Source of the DNA: Sophora flavescens
Lineage: Eukaryota; Streptophyta; Magnoliopsida; Fabales; Fabaceae
Length of the DNA: 64,000 nucleotides
Direction: 5' to 3'
NCBI GenBank assembly: GCA_030762895.1
Contig: CM061062.1
Location: 395,001 to 459,000 of the forward strand
This document shows positions 58,501 to 64,000 of the stretch, piece after piece. Under the pieces are notes generated by a model that was not told the DNA's origin, did no database searches, and saw only the letters and a program-made list of their open reading frames with translations. The first letter of the stretch is position 1; each line of letters begins with the position of its first letter. The translations under genes were made by a program, and so were the position numbers.

Positions 58501-60123
58501 AAATCTAAACAAAACAACACGAGGCTCATCGGGGCCCTATGCCTGCTACAGGTAGAGAAATGTGATGCAATGATGTTGATTTTTTTATGCATGAGACAAT
58601 GCATGATGCAAGTGGTGCCTTCTGTGATTTATGAAAATCCTTATAAATCCTCTTTGCAAACCATTCTCTAATCCTTTGCCTCTTGGAGTTTGGACCACAA
58701 CCAAACTTGATGACGAATTAGAATGAGTCTAGTGGCTTGACTTGTTCTCGCATGACCGATGCTTCGAATCTCTAGACTTGATAAGCCTTGCCAGTGATCT
58801 TTCCTTGGTGATTAACCCAATGGATGGGGTTATCAGTTTGTTCTTCCCTCTTAACAGTGCCTTTGATCAAGAGACCACTATGGTGTCCTGTGACCTTTTG
58901 AAATCCCGAGAAGAATTTCTAGTGAGATTCACGCTTGAGATCTTCTCAAAGTGAATAGATGTTCTCAAAGGTGAATGACAAAATGGAGTTTGCACTTCTT
59001 CAAGAGATAATCTTTAGGATGATCTTTGTTATTCTCTCATGTATATGATCTTAGACACCGCCTAAATCAGCTTCCAAGGATATGACTTGCCAGTCTTCAT
59101 GAACATGGGAACTTTAATGATCTGCACTCTTAAACTGTCCCAGTTTGTCAAGTTGAGGATACTTCCTTGTCCTTTCTTTGAATTTGGCCCTAACTTTTGT
59201 ACAGGCTACTCCTTTTGAGTTTTCAACCTACTGGGTCGCTCTAACTTTTGCCTAAGCTGCCTTTTCAGGTTTTCAACCTAGCTAGTCATTTTCTTTTCTT
59301 TTATTTTCCCTTTTTTTTTGTCTTTTGTCTCTTTTTTTTCTTTATACTTTTTTTTTGGAAGTGCTCTCAAGCATATTTTTATCTGCATTTGAATTTGCAG
59401 GCAGTGGGGAAACTTTGTTTTTCATATCTCGAGAATCAAAGCTTCTTCAAAGAAGGCACTTTTACCATATAAGACCCCTAATAATTTGGAGCTCAATTTC
59501 TATGATGATCCCTTTGAATTTTTAAAATGCATTTGAGCACACGATCTACTTCTTGAATTTGTCAAAGGAACATCCTTTTCATATGCTTCTACCGAATTTG
59601 TCAAAGGAACACATTTTTCATATGCGGGTCCCCTTTTTTTAAGAAAATAAATATAAAAATATAAAGAGATGTGTAAAGAAGAAACGCCTCCATCGTGTCC
59701 TAGAATGGTAGAGCCTTGGGGCAACAAGTCCATGATACCAATAACAATTTGAACGGTGGATCAACAAATATCAAGGAGCTGCACAAGGCTTTTAATGACA
59801 ATGCTGAGCCAGCTCAGGTAAATAGCTAAAAGTGTGTGAAATGAGGGTAAGTGATGTGTGTCCTGGAGGCTTACAAACCTTTACAATCCTAAAACAAAAG
59901 TACCCTGAACAAGCAGTCAACAAATATAATAGTCTTCTATCCTAAGGATTCAATAAGCACAAAATAATTATTAAAACATATATACAAGCATAGTATAAAA
60001 AAGAAAAATGAGTAGCAAAATATATACAAAGATAGATCGAGAAAAAATTATAGAAAAAGATAATGGGGCAAAATAATACACACCACAATGTGCAACTAAC
60101 CATGTTAGGCCTGACTCTCAAAA
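58501..60123 (-). other. Internal noncoding DNA of the Ogre-like element
   Basis: No coding domain recognised. Contains the tail of the tandem array (58501-58560), a pair of about 52-bp units with cctttt.agttttcaacct (59205-59285), and a 38-bp tandem pair gaatttgtcaaaggaaca (59556 and 59594). Confidence 0.5.
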
Positions 60124-60143
60124 GTCTCCAGTGGAGTTGCCAA
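60124..60143 (-). other. Primer binding site (tRNA-Arg type) of Ogre-like element
   Basis: Plus gtctccagtggagttgccaa. Minus TTGGCAACTCCACTGGAGAC resembles the TTGGCGACTCCACTGGGGA PBS used by Ogre/Tat elements, with two differences. Confidence 0.7.
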
Positions 60144-60459
60144 CTACCGCGACCATCCCGTCCGGCCACCACGAAGAAAGAGGAGTCGCCACCAAAATTT
60201 ATTTAAATAGGAACACATTGGAAAAACATTTTTATTTGAAAGAAACTGGTCACTAAAATGAGATCGAGCTTGGGAGTCGGTTACGAGTATGGAATGTGTT
60301 AGCACACTATATTGCCCATTTTATGAATGGTACCTTAATTACGCAAATTTAAATTATTTATTTTTACACCAAAATTTATTTACAAGAAAATTTATTTTTA
60401 TTTTGTGATTTTTTTTTATTTATCAGTTTTGTGTTTTAAAAATTATTATTGATAAAACA

Positions 60460-61060
60460 TAAATGAGATTGAACATGTCACATAAGTCCACATGGCAAGC
60501 TCAAACCTAAGAGATCGAACATGACACTTTTCATAGAGTGATCCCAAAGTAACATTAGTTTAATTATTTTAATTTGTTATTCTAGAAATAAAATGGAACA
60601 TAAAAATAAGAAGAAAAAAAAAATAGTTTGGGCTTGACAAGATGATTAATCATGCTCCTATGTATTCCCCGCTGCGATGGGAAATTCAAAGCCGCATAGT
60701 TCTTATATAAAATACTTGATTTATGGGTTGATTTTACTTTTTATGAAAATACTTCTTATTTTTAAGAATTTATGATTTTTTTATTGCCTAATTTTTAAAT
60801 ATAAAAACTCCTAAGCGAGATAGAACATGGCACATGCGTCCATAGAGCGATCTCGAATCTAAGGAATTGAGTGTTATACATTTCATAAAGCAATCCCATA
60901 TTATTTAGAAAGATTCTATTTTAATTTATTTTGCTTCTAGCCGTTATCGTAAAAACACCTAAACCAGGTTGAATATGGCACACAAGTCCATAGGGTAACC
61001 TTGGTTTTAAGGGATTGAACATGACACTCAAGTCCATAGGACAGCCCTAAATATCACAAG
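60460..61060. repeat. Diverged tandem repeat in Ogre-like LTR
   Basis: At least five units around 'gagat.gaacatg.cacat.agtccatag.g.gatc.c' (starts near 60468, 60511, 60818, 60969, 61015), unit length about 40-50 bp, partly separated by AT-rich spacers. Confidence 0.6.
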
Positions 61061-62220
61061 TTCAATTATAAGATAAGGAGGATATTACATTGTCAAAATC
61101 TTAATCCCTAAAAATAAAACAAAGATATTACTTCTAAAAATAAAGAAAGAAAGAAAAAACTTACTACTTCTAAAAAAAATAACAAACTTATTAAGCTAAA
61201 AAGTGTTTGACCCAACCTTCAGTAGTGACTCTGAGCATGATTTGGTAGTGTGACTGCACAGGCCCCATTTTTTAGGGGGCACCAATTTTTTTTTTATTTA
61301 GTATATATACTAATGTATATATTAAAATAAAAATTTTATATAGTTAAATTTTTTACTTGAGGGCCCAATTGTTTTTAAAAATTCAGGCTTAAAACTTGAC
61401 AACCCTGGTAAGTAGAAGTGGGAATAAGCCGACCTGTTTACAGTTAATTTTATGTTAATTAAATGTATAATATACAATATAAAAAATTATTAGAAAATTA
61501 ATATATTATTACTAACTTCTAAAAAAATTGAAACTATGTGTGTGACCACTCTCATATTCCTTCTTCCGTTCGAATTGGAAAGTAGAAACCCTTTGTTTTG
61601 TTCCTCTCTCTACGTTACTGACTAACTAGGTATCTCGTTATTGTTCTGATGGAGAAGAGCAAGATAGGATTTTGCTTGTTTTTTCAAAAGAATTAGAAAG
61701 AGTTTTTTGTTTTCATAGAACAAATCACTTAGCAAATGAGGGTTTTAATGGTTGGAATCAAACCACTATTTTTGCTATAATATATTGTAGTTTGATATTG
61801 TAATATTTTTCTTTTATTTGGTAATATTTTGTTTCAGTTGAGGTTGTATTAAAACAACTAATGACTAGTGTTTTTCACCACGCACTCACGCACGTGCACA
61901 TGCCACCAATTTCTCAGTTCACACAAGAGACCCAAAATCTCAAGGACGGCCCTGACTCCTTTCCAAGATGCACCAAAACACAGAGTTCCCTGTACATAAA
62001 ATTCAAAAGAAGGAAAAAGAAAAAAGGAAAAAATAATAACAATAATAATAAAACAATAAAACAACTTTTACTATAATGCTCAAGCTTTATATATTTAGAA
62101 TTTAAAATTAAGCCCAAGCATTAGAAACCAAGCTTTTTATTCAAAAGTCATGAGCCTTATACATAGTATTAAGCCCAAGTATGTAGATTTCTTGTTGTAT
62201 CCAAAACACTTGACAATCTA

Positions 62221-62231
62221 CTCTTTATATA
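62221..62231 (-). promoter_or_regulatory. TATA box in Ogre-like LTR
   Basis: Minus strand TATATAAAGAG. Conserved in the left LTR at 35999-36010. Confidence 0.5.
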
Positions 62232-62475
62232 GGAGGTGAGGAGAGGGAAGTAGCTTGCTTTTTCTCATGTGGGACTTGAGTTAAATGAATAATTATCCAC
62301 GCGGGACTATTTTGTTAAGAAGATAAGTGTCACCACCCTTTCCTTTTGTTTTCTATTTTCTCTCTTTTCTTTTTTTTCCCTTAGATTTTGAGCAAAATAA
62401 AAAAAATACAAATTAAAATATAAAATTTAAAATTAAAGATTTAAGAGAAAAGATGGACAATTTTGGGTATCAACA

Positions 62476-62944
62476 ACTGCATTACAACATTAGTACACTG
62501 AATGGTGCTAACCATGCTAGGCTTTAACCACATGCATGTATTGAAGACTCAAAATTTAAGAATGAGTAAATAACTCAGCTTCATGCCCCCACACATTTGT
62601 ACTGAACAGAGCAGCTATTTTTGCTTTATTTTACCATTATTCCCATCAATTAACACAAAGGTGCTTACAGGAATTTTACATTCATTAGGAAATTGGAATT
62701 AGGATAACTAGGTTTTTGGTAATTCAAAGTTTTTTTTGTTCGTAAAGAATCTGGCATAATTGAATGAAATCGGATCTCTAAAACTTTTATCATCATTTAA
62801 CTCACTCCATATGTTTACTAATTTGTCTAAGTGAAAACCCAAAAAATAGTTAATTGCTTTTGCCATTTTAATTTCTTTGCTTGATGAAAATTGAGTTCCC
62901 TTGTATCTAAATGTAGCCTAAATATTTGGTTATTTTGCAAATTA
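62476..62944. other. Unassigned flank
   Basis: AT-rich, no ORF, repeat or RNA gene that I can support. Confidence 0.4.
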
Positions 62945-64000
62945 GTAGTTGGATGCAGTTCCTGTTCCTGCCGAGATCCGGTTTACCGGAGCCTCACCGT
63001 GAACGTCAAACCAGGGATGAATAACTGGGGTTGTTTTAGGCTTTGGCTTGGCAGAATTCAATAATTCCGGTCCTACGTATCCCTAAGGGAATCAAAGCCA
63101 GCCGTAGTTCTTGATTCAACCCTTGGCCGTGGTGATCTTGATCTCTTAATTTTGTATCGGACGAATACTGGGGAGCAAGGACTCTCTGATAGTCTCTTGG
63201 TCGACGCTAGTTTCTCTAATACGCTTAAGAGAGAGTCACCGGTGTTCAGTGAAAAGTGTCCTTCTTATGAGGGGTACTCCTCCTTTTATAATAGGATTCC
63301 CCTATCTCTTAGAGGTTTGATTTGTCTCTTAATATCTTTTTGAGATTTGATTTATCTCTTAATATCTCTTTTGAGATATGATTCCTTAATTTAAGGGATA
63401 TTATCTCTTTTAACCAGATAAGGTTATTTTAGATAATATCAGGATTTAATATCAATATCTTATTTCTTTAATTAAGTGATCTTTGATTTATTATCTTTAA
63501 CTTCCGGACTGGGCCGGGTACGTAAGCTCGGTGGCCGGGTTAGTAACCTCGGCCCGTACACAAGCCCCCCAAGCTTTGAGCTGATGAAGTGTAAAAGCTT
63601 TCACGATGTTAGTCGAGCTCAGGAACTCGGTTTCATTTTTTGTCTCTAGGCCAGGTGAGACCCTTGGCCGAGCTTCATACTCTGCCTATATATATACGTC
63701 CTCCGACTCGGTGAGCAGTTCGGGTGGCCGAGCTTGATGCTCGGTGACCGAGGTTGATGCTTTTTGGGTGCTGGACTCTGTGTCACTCTGTATCTCGGCT
63801 CATACACAAGCCCCCCAAGCTTCGAGCCAACGGCGTGGAAGCTTTTCTGTTGGAGTCGAGGTCAGCCGAGGTGGAGGTGATTACTTGTTTTGTGCTGACG
63901 CCATACTTTCTCGAGCCTCGAGGTGGAAAAGAAACGTTACCTTATGTGACACGTGGCCCCCGTGGTACTGTTCCCGAGATTTATGGATTGTGGCGTGCTC
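62945..64000. repeat. CTCGG-rich LTR-like sequence, possibly Tat type
   Basis: Contains two direct copies of ctcggc.c.tacacaagccccccaagctt (63549 and 63794), a CCCCCCAAG element often seen in Tat/Retand-type LTRs, many CTCGG/CCGAG words, and an apparent TATA (ccttttataatagg, 63290). Runs off the window. No coding. Confidence 0.4.

Larger units (their letters stand above)
34621..62475 (-). mobile_element. Ogre/Tat-like LTR element, non-autonomous, host of the nest
   Basis: Minus strand. Right (5') LTR is 60144-62475 and the PBS is just left of it. Internal DNA is 58501-60123 plus 36263-37114 after removing A3. The PPT adjoins the left (3') LTR whose right end is 36262. The left LTR is recognisable to about 34621 (interrupted by the MULE). 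Beyond that similarity is lost, so the TSD cannot be tested. The LTR block ggagtcgccaccaaaatttattt followed by gggagtcggttac and tgttagcacac is characteristic of Ogre-type LTRs. The remaining internal 2.5 kb has no coding domains, so the element is non-autonomous or heavily deleted. Confidence 0.7.
60144..62475 (-). repeat. Right (5') LTR of Ogre-like element
   Basis: From the PBS to ...gggtatcaaca at 62475. Contains the Ogre-type block (gaggagtcgccacc; gggagtcggttacgag; tgttagcacac), a diverged tandem repeat (60460-61060) and a sense-strand TATA (tatataaagag, plus 62221-62231). Left end approximate. 61200-61870 is not matched in the left copy. Confidence 0.7.

Noticed and set aside
61858..62117. 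ORFs on both strands in the Ogre-like LTR
   Set aside because: AT-rich LTR sequence with Lys/Asn and Phe/Ile runs, no homology recognised.
1..64000. Possible CRISPR array, phage, rRNA or organellar insertion
   Set aside because: No regularly spaced identical repeats with unique spacers and no recognisable rRNA or plastid/mitochondrial gene. The content is typical plant nuclear repeat DNA.

Overview
The window looks like repeat-rich intergenic DNA of a dicot plant nuclear genome. The evidence is one spliced host gene with GT-AG introns surrounded by nested plant LTR retrotransposons and CACTA and Mutator-type DNA transposons. A legume is plausible because of the Ogre-like element and the Athila families, but the sequence does not prove it. 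No prokaryotic gene, CRISPR array or rRNA is visible, and I recognised no tRNA gene.

Layout. 1-2800: minus-strand, gag-only remnant of a Tekay/Del-like Ty3/gypsy element. 2808-11480: degenerate plus-strand Athila-type element (A1) with gag, protease, RT, RNase H and integrase, a 3' region holding a broken acidic ORF, and a 3' LTR. 11481-14442: 3' end and LTR of a second Athila family (A2). 14455-15976: minus-strand Tat-lineage pol fragment. 17358-22520: the only clear host gene, a 14-exon uridine kinase / uracil phosphoribosyltransferase-like (UKL) gene with a frameshift in its last exon. 23165-34480: Ty1/copia gag and LTR-like remnants split by a 10-kb CACTA transposon (CACTA-1, 24132-34191, TSD aat) with broken TNP2-type and Transposase_24-type genes. 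34710-35812: foldback Mutator-like element with a perfect 9-bp TSD.

34621-62475 is a nest with four resolvable levels. The outermost is an Ogre-like minus-strand LTR element (right LTR 60144-62475, left LTR partial to 36262) with tandem repeats in its 3' UTR. Inside it lies Athila element A3 (37115-58495, TSD ctgtt), which has a nearly intact gag-pol. Inside A3 is Tekay-like element E2 (39418-51502, TSD ccaaa). Inside E2's right LTR is CACTA-2 (44534-49010, TSD tca). CACTA-2 carries an apparently intact two-exon B3-domain mini-gene and, divergently, a DeCL/DUF3223-like fragment. The window ends (62945-64000) in CTCGG-rich sequence that resembles a Tat-type LTR.

Working together: only the UKL gene has a clear metabolic role (pyrimidine salvage). 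The TE genes are mostly broken. A3 is close to coding-competent but has one frameshift and two stops. Neither CACTA element has an intact transposase, yet they share termini and subterminal GCGACCGAA arrays, so a relative elsewhere could mobilise both. The most interesting cargo is the B3 plus DeCL pair in CACTA-2.
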